From assembly GCF_026616195.1 (NCBI RefSeq), contig NZ_JANHDH010000001.1, positions 1,984,001-2,048,000 on the forward strand: a stretch of DNA of 64,000 nt. The letters are read 5' to 3'. Shown piece by piece: positions 16,778 through 26,222 of this stretch. The position numbers and the translations under genes were made by a program. The DNA comes from Haloarchaeobius amylolyticus. GTDB lineage: Archaea > Halobacteriota > Halobacteria > Halobacteriales > Natrialbaceae. Numbering within the stretch: position 1 is the first letter of the stretch; the number at the start of each line of letters is the position of its first letter. Under the pieces are notes generated by a model that was given only the letters and a program-made list of their open reading frames with translations, was not told where the DNA came from and ran no database searches.

Positions 16778-18751
16778 TTACGGTCTGTCAAAGAACTCGC
16801 CGACCAGTTTGCGCTCCGCGGCGCGCAGGTGCTGGTGGTAGGTCGACCGCGCGATACCCATCGAGTCCGCGAGGTCGTCGCCGCTGGTCGGGCGGGGCCA
16901 CTCGAAGAAGTCGCCGAAGTACGCGCGCTGGAGCGCCGTCAGCTGTCGCTCGGTGAGCTGGTCCTCCAGCGCCGCGATGAACTCCTGTTTGGTCGTCGCG
17001 GGGCGCTCGCGCTCGCGGTAGGAGGTGAGGTCGATGCCGTCGAACTCCGCCTCGACGTTCTCGACGACGGTCCGGGCGTTGGCGTCCCGGGGCAACTCCA
17101 CCTCGACGCTGGCGGTGCCGGGTCTGGCCGTGATGGCCTTCACGTCGGCGCCGTAGGCCGCGAGCGTCGAGAGCAGCCCCTCGTTGGCGACCGTGAACTC
17201 GATGAGGCTGACGCCCTCGTTCCGGGTGATGATCTTCGTGTCGAGGACCGTGTCGGACTCGCTCGCGATGGCGGTCACCTCGTCGGGGTCGTCGGCCTCG
17301 ACGGTGAAGAACATCCCCAGCGAGTCGTCGTCGCGGTACACCGACCCGGCGTAGGTGAGCGTCGCGTCCGCGCGCTCGGCCACGTCCACGAAGAACACCG
17401 ACCGGTCCGCGACGGTGAAGGAGAGCTGGACGATGTTGTCGGCGGTGAGCGTGCGCCGGGTCTCGGCGGCCGAGATGGCCGTCGCGACCATGCGCCCAAG
17501 CGCGGCGAGGATGGTCGCCTCGCGCTCGTCCAGGGCCGCCGGGTCGTCGGTGTAGACCGTCAGCACGCCGTACCGGGCGTCCCGGTACACCAGCGGGATG
17601 ACCGCGACCGTCGAGAAGGGCTCGTCGGTCCGGGCCTCGTGCCACTCGCGGTCCTCGAGGTCCGCGGCGGCGACGACCTGCACCTCGCCGGTCTCGACCG
17701 CGCGCTCGACCACGCCGCCGCTCCCGTCGAGCACCATCGCCTCGCCGTCTGCGGCGCCGCCGACGATGGCGTTCGGGCGGATGCTGTGGTCCGCGAGGTC
17801 CGGTTCGCCCGTCCACGCGCACGTGAAGGGCTCTGTCTCGGCGAGCAGGTCGCACATGTTGGACTCGATCTCGGACCGGCTGGTCGCCTCGACCAGCGCC
17901 CCCATCGTCTGCTGGATGAGCCCGTCGATGCGTTCGAGCAGGTGCTCGAGGCCCTCGCGCTCGGCCGCGAGCTGGGCCGCACGCTGCTCGGCGGTCCGCT
18001 CGGCCTGCACCCGGTCGGTCACGTCGGTCTGGAAGCCCACGTAGTGTGACACCTCGCCCGTCTCGTCGCGGATAGGCGCGATGTCGACCTTGTTCCAGAA
18101 GCGCTCGCCCGACTTGGTGTAGTTCACCAGTTCGACCGACACCGGCTCCTCGGCCTCGATGGCCTCGCGCATCTGCCGGACCGCGTCGGGGTCGGAGTCC
18201 TCGCCCTGCAGGAACCGGCAGTTACGCCCGATGACGTCCTCGCGGTCGTAGCCGGTCAGCTCCTCGAAGGAGTCGTTCGTGTAGATGAGGGGCATGTCCG
18301 GCGCGTTCGCGTCGGCGATGGTGATGCCGACCGGGGCCTCGTCGAGGGCGCGCTCTTTCAGTTGCTGGTCGGTCGGCCGGGCGGAATGGGACTCCCGGAC
18401 CCGTTCCAGCAGTCGTTCCTGCCAGTCCTCGCCCTCGCGGCGGACGTAGCCGTCGACGCCGGCCGCGACGGCCCGCTCCGCGACCGCTTCGCTCCCGTCA
18501 GCCGTACACAGCACGAACGGTACGTCACCGTGGACCGCCCGGACCGTCCGGAGGAGTTCGACACCCGTCACGTCGCCGACGTCGAACTCGCAGACGACAC
18601 AGTGGGGCACGTCCCGGCCGATGGCCGAGAGCGCCTCGTCGCCGTCTGCGACGACGTCGACGGCGAATCCATCGGTCGAGAGCGCGTCGGCCGTCTCGCC
18701 GGCACGGCCGTCGTCCCCGTCGACCAGGAGGACCCGCGTTGTGGAATCCAT
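16778..18751 (-). CDS. bat: Bat-family bacterio-opsin activator with receiver, LOV-like PAS, GAF and HTH domains
   Basis: This is the likely transcription activator of the neighbouring opsin. From the ATG at 18751 the 657-residue protein has a receiver-like domain (1-118; D57 in CEFDVGD at the phosphoacceptor position). A PAS domain (about 130-250) contains GRNCRFLQ, the LOV photoreaction motif, with C178, N210, N220 and Q241 at flavin-contact positions. A GAF domain follows (about 270-430), then the Bat-associated domain (about 440-590) and a C-terminal HTH_10 (ERQLTALQRAYFGDFFEWPR ... IARSTYHQHLRAAERKLV). The start is supported by TTATTA at 18775-18780. It lies 92 bases upstream of the opsin. 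Blue-light sensing is inferred from the motif. Confidence 0.93.
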   Translation of the reverse strand: MDSTTRVLLVDGDDGRAGETADALSTDGFAVDVVADGDEALSAIGRDVPHCVVCEFDVGDVTGVELLRTVRAVHGDVPFVLCTADGSEAVAERAVAAGVDGYVRREGEDWQERLLERVRESHSARPTDQQLKERALDEAPVGITIADANAPDMPLIYTNDSFEELTGYDREDVIGRNCRFLQGEDSDPDAVRQMREAIEAEEPVSVELVNYTKSGERFWNKVDIAPIRDETGEVSHYVGFQTDVTDRVQAERTAEQRAAQLAAEREGLEHLLERIDGLIQQTMGALVEATSRSEIESNMCDLLAETEPFTCAWTGEPDLADHSIRPNAIVGGAADGEAMVLDGSGGVVERAVETGEVQVVAAADLEDREWHEARTDEPFSTVAVIPLVYRDARYGVLTVYTDDPAALDEREATILAALGRMVATAISAAETRRTLTADNIVQLSFTVADRSVFFVDVAERADATLTYAGSVYRDDDSLGMFFTVEADDPDEVTAIASESDTVLDTKIITRNEGVSLIEFTVANEGLLSTLAAYGADVKAITARPGTASVEVELPRDANARTVVENVEAEFDGIDLTSYRERERPATTKQEFIAALEDQLTERQLTALQRAYFGDFFEWPRPTSGDDLADSMGIARSTYHQHLRAAERKLVGEFFDRP

Positions 18752-18836
18752 GGCTACTGATATAGACTGACAGGGTAATAAGGTTCCCACGTGCGCGAGG
18801 GTCGTTCGCCCCGGAGAATCAGGCTGGTCGTATAAT

Positions 18837-19085
18837 TCAGGGGACGAGTTGCTCGCCGTCGTCGTCGTAGACGCGGATGGCGTCGACGGGACAGACCCGG
18901 GCGGCGAACTTCGCGTCGAACTCGGCGTCCTCGGGCACCTCCCGGACGAAGACGTCCTCCTCGGTCTCCTCCCCGTCGACGAGGACGGCCTTGCCGGCGT
19001 CGCGGTCGGCCTCGAATCCCTCCTCCCACTCGGCGACGCACTGGAACATCCCGATGCAGGTGTCGCGGTCGTACTCGATCTTCAT
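18837..19085 (-). CDS. Small ferredoxin, single-cluster 3Fe-4S/4Fe-4S type
   Basis: An 82-residue acidic protein carries three cysteines in the pattern C10-x5-C16 ... C65-P, with VCPVDAI at the C-terminus. This matches single-cluster bacterial-type ferredoxins, most often 3Fe-4S when only three cysteines are present; such proteins commonly reduce P450s or other oxidoreductases. A GATATACA box (minus strand, about 19108-19115) gives a leaderless start at 19085. It lies 86 bases upstream of bat on the same strand. A role in the retinal module is suggested only by position. Confidence 0.88.
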   Translation of the reverse strand: MKIEYDRDTCIGMFQCVAEWEEGFEADRDAGKAVLVDGEETEEDVFVREVPEDAEFDAKFAARVCPVDAIRVYDDDGEQLVP

Positions 19086-19385
19086 ACTGCGGGGTTCGCT
19101 CGTGGGGTGTATATCGTTGACGGACGGGGGTGTGGTCGGTCGTGACGCGAGCTCGGTCGTCTCGGGTCGTTCAGGCCCGCCATCGGTGGTGTTTCGACGG
19201 ATGACCTTACTCTGTTGAACCCCTCCGTGGATGATCGTCGTTTCGTGTGAGAGACAGAGACTGCAGCCAGTATCTGGCCTTCGGTATCTTCCTCGGGTCC
19301 TCGAACTCACCGGCAGACCGAGAGTGCGCGCCGGTCGTGATGTCGGGTGAGTAGACCTGTCTGGAGACCGAAGAAGTTATGATTA
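19086..19385. other. Gene-free spacer between ferredoxin and siderophore-binding genes
   Basis: This divergent spacer of about 300 bases holds the ferredoxin TATA box on the minus strand (near 19110) and GTTATG at 19376-19381 on the plus strand. Between them there is no convincing gene, repeat or RNA fold. Base composition is slightly less GC-rich than in the coding DNA around it. Confidence 0.5.
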
Positions 19386-19401
19386 TTTAGGCTGGCCTAA
19401 A
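19386..19401. promoter_or_regulatory. Iron-box operator (DtxR/SirR/Idr type)
   Basis: TTTAGGC-TG-GCCTAAA is a perfect 7-bp inverted repeat and matches the TTAGG...CCTAA operators of the DtxR family of metal-dependent repressors, which include the haloarchaeal SirR/Idr proteins. It lies between the TATA box (19376-19381) and the ATG at 19406, covering the expected transcription start. Binding there would block transcription when iron is plentiful. Confidence 0.7.
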
Positions 19402-19405
19402 ACAC

Positions 19406-20623
19406 ATGTCCCGAGACGACTGTGGACGCGAAGCACCGACGCGGCGTGACTACATGAAGTACGGCAGTGCAGTCATCGGTAGCGGCGCTCTCGCTGGCTG
19501 TACCGGTATCTTCGCGTCCGACGACGACTCTGGGTCGACCGACACGTCGACGGCTCCGTCGACGGCGACCGACACTGAATCGGAGACGGCGGCCGGGGAG
19601 GACAGCTACTCGGTGACGATGGCCCCGATGGGAGAGGTCACGTTCGACTCCATCCCGGAGCAGTGGGTGCCCTACGGCGGTGACTACGCTGATATGGGTG
19701 TCGCACTGGGTCACGCGGACAGCATGACCGGCATCGGACAGGCCGGCGAATACTACACGTACGTTTACGACGAGCTACCGGGCGTGAGTGTCGACAAAGG
19801 TCGACTCGCAGAGAACGATCTGGTCGAAGCCGGGATGTCGAAGGAACTCTTCTACCAGATGGACAACGATGTCCACATCATCGACACCGGGATGCTGCGG
19901 AACTGGTTCGACTGGAGTGACGACGACATCGCGGAGATCAGCGAGAAGGTAGCGCCGTTCCTCGGTAACATGATATTCCGCCGCTCCGACAGCTGGCACG
20001 ACTACCGCTTCTACACGCTCTACGAGGCCTTCGAGAAGGTCGCCGAGTTGTTCCAGGAACGGGAACGGTACGAGGCATTCAAAGCGTACCACGACGAGTT
20101 CATCGCCGAGATCCAGTCTCGAATGCCACCGTCCGGCGAGCGTCCGAACGTGCTGCTCACGTACGAAGGAACCGACGAGCCCGAGACATTCTCGCCGTAC
20201 CGGCTCACCGACAAGGGCACGAGCAAGAAGCAGTGGAACGATCTCGGCGTGGCGGATGCCCTCGCCGGGACCGGCATCGAGAACCTCAGCACCGGTAACC
20301 GGAGCGAACTCGACTACGAGAACCTCCTCGAAGTCGACCCCGACGTGCTCCTGATTCGCGGCCACGAACAGAAGTCGCCGTCAGAGTTCCGCGACACCGT
20401 CCTCGCCTACATGAAGGACCATCCGGTCGGCAGCGAACTGACCGCCGTGCAGAACAGCCGCGTCTATCGCGGTGGCTACCTCCGCCAGGGGCCGATTCAC
20501 AACTTCTTCCTGACAGAGCGAGCGGCGAAGCAGCTCTATCCGGACGTCTTCGGGGACGTGACCAGCGACAGGGAACTCTTCGACCGTCAGCGCATCGCGG
20601 ACATCATCAACGGCGATATCTGA
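19406..20623 (+). CDS. Iron-siderophore ABC transporter substrate-binding lipoprotein
   Basis: A 405-residue surface lipoprotein probably captures Fe(III)-siderophores. The N-terminus has a twin-arginine signal (RRDYMKYG at 13-20) and a lipobox ending at C32 (ALAGC), followed by an S/T/D-rich tether as in other haloarchaeal lipoproteins. The rest fits the FecB/BtuF fold: a first domain with GDYADMGVALGHADSMTGIG, a long linking helix (FYTLYEAFEKVAELFQERER) and a second domain ending VYRGGYLRQGPIHNFFLTERAAKQLYPD. An iron-box operator covers its promoter. No permease or ATPase gene lies next to it, so partners must be elsewhere. Third-position GC is a little lower than its neighbours. Confidence 0.88.
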   Translation: MSRDDCGREAPTRRDYMKYGSAVIGSGALAGCTGIFASDDDSGSTDTSTAPSTATDTESETAAGEDSYSVTMAPMGEVTFDSIPEQWVPYGGDYADMGVALGHADSMTGIGQAGEYYTYVYDELPGVSVDKGRLAENDLVEAGMSKELFYQMDNDVHIIDTGMLRNWFDWSDDDIAEISEKVAPFLGNMIFRRSDSWHDYRFYTLYEAFEKVAELFQERERYEAFKAYHDEFIAEIQSRMPPSGERPNVLLTYEGTDEPETFSPYRLTDKGTSKKQWNDLGVADALAGTGIENLSTGNRSELDYENLLEVDPDVLLIRGHEQKSPSEFRDTVLAYMKDHPVGSELTAVQNSRVYRGGYLRQGPIHNFFLTERAAKQLYPDVFGDVTSDRELFDRQRIADIINGDI

Positions 20624-20699
20624 CGTCGGAACCGCGGCGCGATGCAGAGCCAGCACGCGCCGTGATGATTTATCGGGGTTCTGGCCGTATCCGGAGACG

Positions 20700-21155
20700 A
20701 TGACAGCCGACGCCGACCCGACCCCGAGGCTCGCGGAACGCCTCTTCTGGTCGGGCCACGCCAACCCCTGGAGCGTCTGGACGTTCGTCGCGACCTACCC
20801 CCTGCTGGTGCTGGCCATCTACCGGCGGGAGCGACGGTTGCTTGCCGCCATCCTCGTGTTCGTCGCGGTGAACCCGGTGCTGTCGCCCGAACCGGACGAC
20901 GACTCGGCGTGGGCGACGCGGGTCGTCCTCGGCGAACGAGTCTGGCTCGATGAGGGCCTGCTCTCGTCGGTGGCGGACCTGCTGTTCGTCGCCTGTTGCG
21001 CGCCGGTCCAGCTCTACACCCTCCGGGCCGCGGTGAAGCGCCGGCCGGTCCGGACCGCCGTCGGGACCGCCCTCTCGCTGGTCCTGATGTTCGTCTTCTT
21101 CGGGCGGATGGCCCAGCTGTACGAGGACCGGGCGCGGGAGATGACGACAGTTTAA
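20700..21155 (+). CDS. Conserved membrane protein (DUF6653-like)
   Basis: A 151-residue protein has about four hydrophobic segments. It starts with [15 protein letters not shown] and carries [22 protein letters not shown], features I associate with the DUF6653 family of haloarchaeal membrane proteins. A TTTATC box at 20669-20674 sets the ATG at 20700 as a leaderless start. The stop codon falls within the TATA-like TTTAAAC that precedes hel308. No function is known. Confidence 0.75.
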   Translation: MTADADPTPRLAERLFWSGHANPWSVWTFVATYPLLVLAIYRRERRLLAAILVFVAVNPVLSPEPDDDSAWATRVVLGERVWLDEGLLSSVADLLFVACCAPVQLYTLRAAVKRRPVRTAVGTALSLVLMFVFFGRMAQLYEDRAREMTTV

Positions 21156-21181
21156 ACCGGAGCAGGCACCACTCTCCGTCA

Positions 21182-23599
21182 ATGAACACGGCGGACGTGC
21201 CCGGCATCCCTGCCCCCTTCGTCGACCAGTTGCAGGACCAGGGCATCGCAGAGCTGTACCCGCCACAGGCACAGGCGGTGGAGGCGGGCGTCACCGAGGG
21301 CCAGAGCGTCGTCGCCTCCATCCCCACCGCGAGCGGGAAGACGCTCATCGCGACGATGGCGATGCTCTCGGCGGTCGAGCGCGGCGGGAAGGCGCTCTAC
21401 ATCGTGCCCCTGCGGGCGCTGGCCTCCGAGAAGAAGGCGGAGTTCGAGAAGTTCGAGGAGTTCGGCGTGAGCGTCGGCGTCTCGACGGGCAACTACGAGT
21501 CCGAGGGCGGCTGGCTCGGCGAGAAGGACATCGTCGTCGCCACCTCGGAGAAGGTCGACTCCCTCGTCAGGAACGGCGCGCCCTGGATCGACGACCTGAC
21601 GTGCGTGGTCGCCGACGAGGTCCACCTCATCGACGACCGGAACCGTGGCCCCACGCTCGAGGTGACGCTGGCGAAGCTCCGGCAGGTCAACCCCCAGCTC
21701 CAGGTCGTCGCTCTCTCGGCGACGGTCGGGAACGCCGACGACATCGCGGACTGGCTCGACGCCGACCTCGTCGACGACGACTGGCGCCCCATCGAGTTGC
21801 GCAAGGGCGTCCACTACGGGAACGCGCTGTCGTTCGACGACGGGAGCCAGACCGAGGTGCCAGTGAGAGGTAGCGAGAAGCAGGAGGCCGCACTGGTCCG
21901 GGACGTGCTCGAAGACGGCGGCGCCTCGCTCGTCTTCGTGAACTCCCGGCGGAACGCGGAGGCCGCCGCGAGGCGGCTGGCCGACGTGGTCGAGCCGTTC
22001 CTGACGCCCGCCGAGGAGGACGACCTCGCGGACCTCGCCGAGGAGATACGCGGCGTGAGCGACTCCGAGACCAGCGACGACCTCGCCGACGTGGTCGCGA
22101 AGGGCGGCGCGTTCCACCACGCCGGATTGGCGAGAGAGCACCGCTCGCTGGTCGAGGACGCGTTCCGCGACCGCAAGCTCCGGGTCATCTGTGCGACGCC
22201 GACCCTCGCGGCCGGCGTGAACACGCCGAGTCGCCGGGTCATCGTCCGCGACTGGCAGCGCTACGACGGCACCGGGATGACGCCCCTGTCGGTGCTGGAG
22301 GTCCACCAGATGATGGGCCGGGCGGGCCGCCCCGGTCGGGACCCCTACGGCGAGGCGGTGCTGCTGGCGTCGAACCACGACGACCGCGAGGAGCTGTTCG
22401 ACCGCTACATCTACGCCGAGCCCGAACCCGTGCGGTCGAAGCTCGCCGCCGAGCCCGCGATGCGGACCCACGTGCTGGCGACCATCGCGTCCGGGTTCGC
22501 CCGCACCCGCAGTGGCCTCCAGTCGTTCCTCGAGGAGACGCTCTACGCCGCCCAGTCGACCGAGGAGGGCCGGCTGGCGCAGATGATGGACTCGATGCTC
22601 GACTACCTCGAACACAACGGGTTCGTCGAGGCCGACGGCGACGAACTCTCGGCGACCCCCATCGGCCACACCGTCTCGCAGCTCTACCTCGACCCGATGA
22701 GCGCCGCGACCATCATCGACGGCCTGCGGGCGTGGGCCGGTCAGGGGCCGGGAAGTGGAACATCGGCGAGCGACTTCGAGGCGAGCGACAGCGGTGCCGG
22801 GTTCCAGACGTACAGCATCGGCGACGACGATGCCGAGGAGACAGAGGGCGAGGCTGGCGAGCCGGACGAGGAATCCGGAACGGTCGAGAAACCGACCGCC
22901 CTCGGGCTGTACCACCTCGTCTCGCGCACCCCGGACATGTACGAACTCTACCTGAAGTCCGGGGACCGCGACGAGTACTCCGAACTGCACTACGAGCGCG
23001 AGGACGAACTGCTCGGGCGTGCGCCCTCCGAGTACGAGGAGCACCGCTGGGAGGACTGGCTGCAGGCCCTGAAGACCGCGCGCCTGCTGGAGGACTGGGC
23101 GAGCGAGGTCGACGAGGACCGCATCACCGCCGACTACGAGGTCGGGCCGGGCGACCTCCGCGGGAAGGTCGAGACCGCCCAGTGGCTGCTGGGCGCGGCC
23201 GAGCGCGTCGCCGGCGAACTCGACCTCCCCGGCACCGTCACCCGCGGTGTGCGGGACGCGAAGAAGCGGGTCGAGGACGGCGTCCACGAGGAACTCCTCG
23301 AACTCGTCGGGGTGCGCGGCGTGGGGCGCAAGCGCGCCAGACAGCTGTACGAGGCCGGTATCGAGACGCCCGCGGACATCCGCGAGGCCGACAAGCGCGT
23401 GGTGCTGGCCGCGCTCGAGGGCCGGCGCAAGACCGCCGAGAACATCCTCGAGAACGCCGGGCGGGAGGACCCCTCGATGGAGGGCGTCACCGCCGACCCC
23501 GAAGTCGAGGCCGCGGTCGAGCAAGCGAGTGATGGCGACGAGGCGGACGACCCGGCCGACGAGACCGAGCAGAGCCAGACCAGCCTGGGTGATTTCTGA
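21182..23599 (+). CDS. hel308: Hel308 (Hjm) DNA repair helicase
   Basis: This 3'-to-5' superfamily 2 helicase unwinds lagging strands at blocked forks. The 805-residue protein has Walker A IPTASGKT (about 47-54), DEVHLIDD (DExH box), the SAT motif in ALSATVGN and motif [15 protein letters not shown] ratchet/winged-helix region follows, and a C-terminal helix-hairpin-helix lies in [26 protein letters not shown]. An acidic insertion sits at about 520-580. The ATG at 21182 follows TTTAAAC at 21151-21157. A shorter distance to the N-terminal Q-like motif (LYPPQAQAV) rules out upstream starts. It overlaps the KEOPS gene by one base. Confidence 0.95.
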   Translation: MNTADVPGIPAPFVDQLQDQGIAELYPPQAQAVEAGVTEGQSVVASIPTASGKTLIATMAMLSAVERGGKALYIVPLRALASEKKAEFEKFEEFGVSVGVSTGNYESEGGWLGEKDIVVATSEKVDSLVRNGAPWIDDLTCVVADEVHLIDDRNRGPTLEVTLAKLRQVNPQLQVVALSATVGNADDIADWLDADLVDDDWRPIELRKGVHYGNALSFDDGSQTEVPVRGSEKQEAALVRDVLEDGGASLVFVNSRRNAEAAARRLADVVEPFLTPAEEDDLADLAEEIRGVSDSETSDDLADVVAKGGAFHHAGLAREHRSLVEDAFRDRKLRVICATPTLAAGVNTPSRRVIVRDWQRYDGTGMTPLSVLEVHQMMGRAGRPGRDPYGEAVLLASNHDDREELFDRYIYAEPEPVRSKLAAEPAMRTHVLATIASGFARTRSGLQSFLEETLYAAQSTEEGRLAQMMDSMLDYLEHNGFVEADGDELSATPIGHTVSQLYLDPMSAATIIDGLRAWAGQGPGSGTSASDFEASDSGAGFQTYSIGDDDAEETEGEAGEPDEESGTVEKPTALGLYHLVSRTPDMYELYLKSGDRDEYSELHYEREDELLGRAPSEYEEHRWEDWLQALKTARLLEDWASEVDEDRITADYEVGPGDLRGKVETAQWLLGAAERVAGELDLPGTVTRGVRDAKKRVEDGVHEELLELVGVRGVGRKRARQLYEAGIETPADIREADKRVVLAALEGRRKTAENILENAGREDPSMEGVTADPEVEAAVEQASDGDEADDPADETEQSQTSLGDF

Positions 23600-24120
23600 T
23601 GCGGGTCGTCGAGGGACTGGCGACGGTCGTGGACGTGGACGACTTCGTGGCTCGCATCGGGGACGTCGGCGACGAGCACGACTGCGTGGTGCAGGCGTTC
23701 GATGCCCGGTACGTCGTGGACCGGGCGCACCTCGAGACCGCGGTCCGGCAGGCCGCCCGGGCGTGGGAGCGCGACGAGGCGGTCGCCCGCGACCCCGCGG
23801 TCGAGGTGTTGCTCTACGCGGCGGGCCGGCGCCAGATCTCCGAGGCGCTGACGATGGGCGTCGGCGAGGGCGAGACGCCCGTCGTGGCGGTCGTCGTCTC
23901 CGGATTCCCGGACGACCCCCTCGCGACGGACGAGCCGGAGGCGGCTGCGGCCGAGGACCTCGCGGCGATGCTGGATTCCGCCGAGACGCTCGGCGAGGCC
24001 GCCGACGAGGACCGCATCTACGAGTTCTTCGAGGTCGGCGAGGCCGAGCGTGCAGCGACGGACGCGACGCTCTCGGACCTGGTCCGGGAACGAGCCGTGT
24101 TGCTGACCGTGAACAAGTAA
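23599..24120 (+). CDS. cgi121: KEOPS complex subunit Cgi121
   Basis: The KEOPS complex makes t6A at position 37 of ANN-decoding tRNAs; Cgi121 binds the tRNA 3' end and the Bud32 kinase. The 173-residue protein shows the family layout: QAFDARYVVDRAHLETAVRQAARAW, then VLLYAAGRRQISEALTMGVGEG, then a C-terminal hydrophobic strand. Its ATG overlaps the hel308 stop (TGATG). Pairing of cgi121 with hel308 is usual in haloarchaea. T-rich stretches just after the stop (CTTTTCTT near 24144 and ATTTTT near 24169) may act as terminators. Confidence 0.9.
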   Translation: MRVVEGLATVVDVDDFVARIGDVGDEHDCVVQAFDARYVVDRAHLETAVRQAARAWERDEAVARDPAVEVLLYAAGRRQISEALTMGVGEGETPVVAVVVSGFPDDPLATDEPEAAAAEDLAAMLDSAETLGEAADEDRIYEFFEVGEAERAATDATLSDLVRERAVLLTVNK

Positions 24121-24327
24121 CGGACTGGGCGCCACGAATCGGCTTTTCTTGCCGGTAATAGTGATATTTTTCAGCCATTAGCCTGCAAGCCCGACGCTGG
24201 AAAGTTCGTACAGCCAGTCTCTACCGGGTTTCTATCAGTCCTGTTCCCGGAGAATCGTGTCACAGATAGCGGAACTCCACGGCCCGAACCCGACGAGTTG
24301 ACCCCCATGCGAGTGATACCCTAGCAC

Positions 24328-25815
24328 ATGAGCGACGCCCATCAGTCCGACGACGACGCCCATACCGAGCACACCGAACACACGGGTCACGACCACCACG
24401 AGAGCCACGCCGGCCACGACCACCACGAGCACCGCGGGCCCGGGTACGCCACCCCGCAGGCCGCCATCGAGGAGGGCGACCGCGAGAAGCTGGCGTACGT
24501 CATGAGCCTGTACGTCGGGACCGACGTGGACGCTCCGGACTTCCTCGCCGTGGTCGACCTCGACCCCGACTCCGACACCTACCAGCAGGTCGTCAACCGG
24601 GTCGAGATGCCGAACAAGGGCGACGAACTCCACCACTTCGGGTGGAACGCCTGCTCCTCGTCGTGCCACATGGAGGGGCTGGAGCGCCGGCACCTGCTGG
24701 TGCCCGGCCAGCGCTCCTCGCGCCTGCACGTCATCGACGCCAAGGACCGCCTCAACCCCGAGTTACAGACGGTCATCGAGCCCGAGGAGGTGTTCGAACA
24801 CGACCTCTCGGCCCCGCACACGGTCCACTGCGTGCCCGAGGGGAAGATCCTCGTGAGCATGCTCGGCGACGCCGACGGCGAGCTGCCGGGCGGGTTCCTC
24901 GAGTTGAACCACGACTTCGAGATCGAGGGCCGGTGGGACCCGCCGGGCGAGATCGGGATGAACTACGACTACTGGTACCAGCCCCGCCAGAACGTCATGG
25001 TCTCCAGCGAGTGGGCCGCCCCGAAGACGTACTACCCGGGGTTCGACCTCGAGGACGTGGAGGCCGGGAAGTACGGCCGCAAGCTCCATTTCTGGGACTG
25101 GACCGAACGCGAGGTCGTCCAGACCATCGACCTCGGCGAGGAGGGCCAGATACCCCTCGAGGTGCGGTTCCTGCACACGCCCGTCTCGACCCACGGGTTC
25201 GTCGGTGCCGCGCTGTCGTCGAACATCTTCCACTTCTACCGCGAGGGGCCACGCTCCTCGGGACGGTCGAGCGGCGGTGAGCCGCGAGACGGGGAGTACC
25301 ACGCGGACAAGGTCATCGACGTGGAGGCCCGCGAGCACGAGGACTGGGACTTCCCGATGCCCGGCCTCGTCACCGACCTGCTGGTGTCGATGGACGACCG
25401 CTACCTGTTCTTCTCGAACTGGCTCCACGGCGAGGTGCGGATGTACGACATCTCGGACCCGGCGAACCCGCGCCACGTCGACAGCGTCTGGGCGGGCGGT
25501 AACTTCGGGCCGCGCCGGCCAACCGGCGCCGACGACCGTCCCGTCTTCGGCGGCCCCCAGATGCTCCAGCTCAGCCTCGACGGCGAGCGCCTCTACTGGA
25601 CCACCTCGCTGTTCTCTTCGTGGGACAACCAGTTCTTCCCCGACGAGGGCGAGCACGGGTCGGTGATGCTCAAGGCCGACGTGAACCCCCGCAAGGGCAC
25701 GATGGAGCTCGACACCGACTTCATGGTCGACTTCGGCGAGATGCCCCACGGTCCGGCCCGTGCCCACGAGATCCGCTGGCCCGACGGCGACTGCACCAGC
25801 GACGTTTGGTCGTGA
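24328..25815 (+). CDS. Selenium-binding protein 56 / methanethiol oxidase family
   Basis: Members of this family (SELENBP1/MtoX) oxidise methanethiol to formaldehyde, sulfide and peroxide with a metal centre. The 495-residue protein has the conserved LHHFGWNACSSCH-type block (here WNACSSSCH), HTVHCVPEGKI, STHGFVG and the C-terminal HDIS-like PHGPARAHEIRWPDGDCTSDVW. The first 45 residues are unusual: a tract with more than ten histidines among D, E and G, probably metal binding. It has no signal peptide. The stop overlaps a ferredoxin start (GTGA), which suggests an electron-transfer partner. The substrate is inferred from family. Confidence 0.88.
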   Translation: MSDAHQSDDDAHTEHTEHTGHDHHESHAGHDHHEHRGPGYATPQAAIEEGDREKLAYVMSLYVGTDVDAPDFLAVVDLDPDSDTYQQVVNRVEMPNKGDELHHFGWNACSSSCHMEGLERRHLLVPGQRSSRLHVIDAKDRLNPELQTVIEPEEVFEHDLSAPHTVHCVPEGKILVSMLGDADGELPGGFLELNHDFEIEGRWDPPGEIGMNYDYWYQPRQNVMVSSEWAAPKTYYPGFDLEDVEAGKYGRKLHFWDWTEREVVQTIDLGEEGQIPLEVRFLHTPVSTHGFVGAALSSNIFHFYREGPRSSGRSSGGEPRDGEYHADKVIDVEAREHEDWDFPMPGLVTDLLVSMDDRYLFFSNWLHGEVRMYDISDPANPRHVDSVWAGGNFGPRRPTGADDRPVFGGPQMLQLSLDGERLYWTTSLFSSWDNQFFPDEGEHGSVMLKADVNPRKGTMELDTDFMVDFGEMPHGPARAHEIRWPDGDCTSDVWS

Positions 25816-26138
25816 GCAGCGAGACGCACCGCGTCACCTTCGAGTGGGACGACGGGCGGGCGACCACCTGCGAGCTCCCGGCCGACGCGGACCTCGTCAC
25901 GGCCAGCGAGGAACTGGGCGTCGGCATCCCCTTCGGCTGCCGGACCGGGGCGTGTGCGACCTGTGCCGCCGAGTTACTGGCGGGCGAGGTCGAGCACGTC
26001 CGACCGCCTCGCGGGCTGAAGGAGAAGCATCTGGACGCCGGGTACGTGTTGCCCTGCGTCGCCCAGCCCCGGAGCGACTGTACCTTGCGGGTCGGGAGCG
26101 ACGTGCAGGCCGAACTCGTCCCGAACCCCTGGAAGTAG
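25812..26138 (+). CDS. [2Fe-2S] plant-type ferredoxin
   Basis: A 108-residue acidic ferredoxin starts at the GTG overlapping the previous stop. The cluster motif is CRTGACATC (C-x4-C-x2-C) with the fourth cysteine in LPCVAQP. It lacks the extra N-terminal domain seen in the main haloarchaeal ferredoxin, so it is the shorter form. The overlap suggests that it transfers electrons to or from the methanethiol-oxidase-like protein, although other partners are possible. The GTG start gives the expected distance to the cluster. Confidence 0.9.
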   Translation: MSSETHRVTFEWDDGRATTCELPADADLVTASEELGVGIPFGCRTGACATCAAELLAGEVEHVRPPRGLKEKHLDAGYVLPCVAQPRSDCTLRVGSDVQAELVPNPWK

Positions 26139-26222
26139 CGGGCCGGCGGCCGCCACTGCTCGGTGGTCGTCCGTCACGCACACCCCCGGAGCGTTTTTCC
26201 CGGCCAGTCGTCTGGCCCACGT

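Noticed and set aside
24121-24327. Possible RNA gene in the spacer before the selenium-binding protein
   Set aside because: There is no cloverleaf, no strong stem and no TATA box in a useful place; only T-rich stretches that look like terminators of the hel308-cgi121 transcript.
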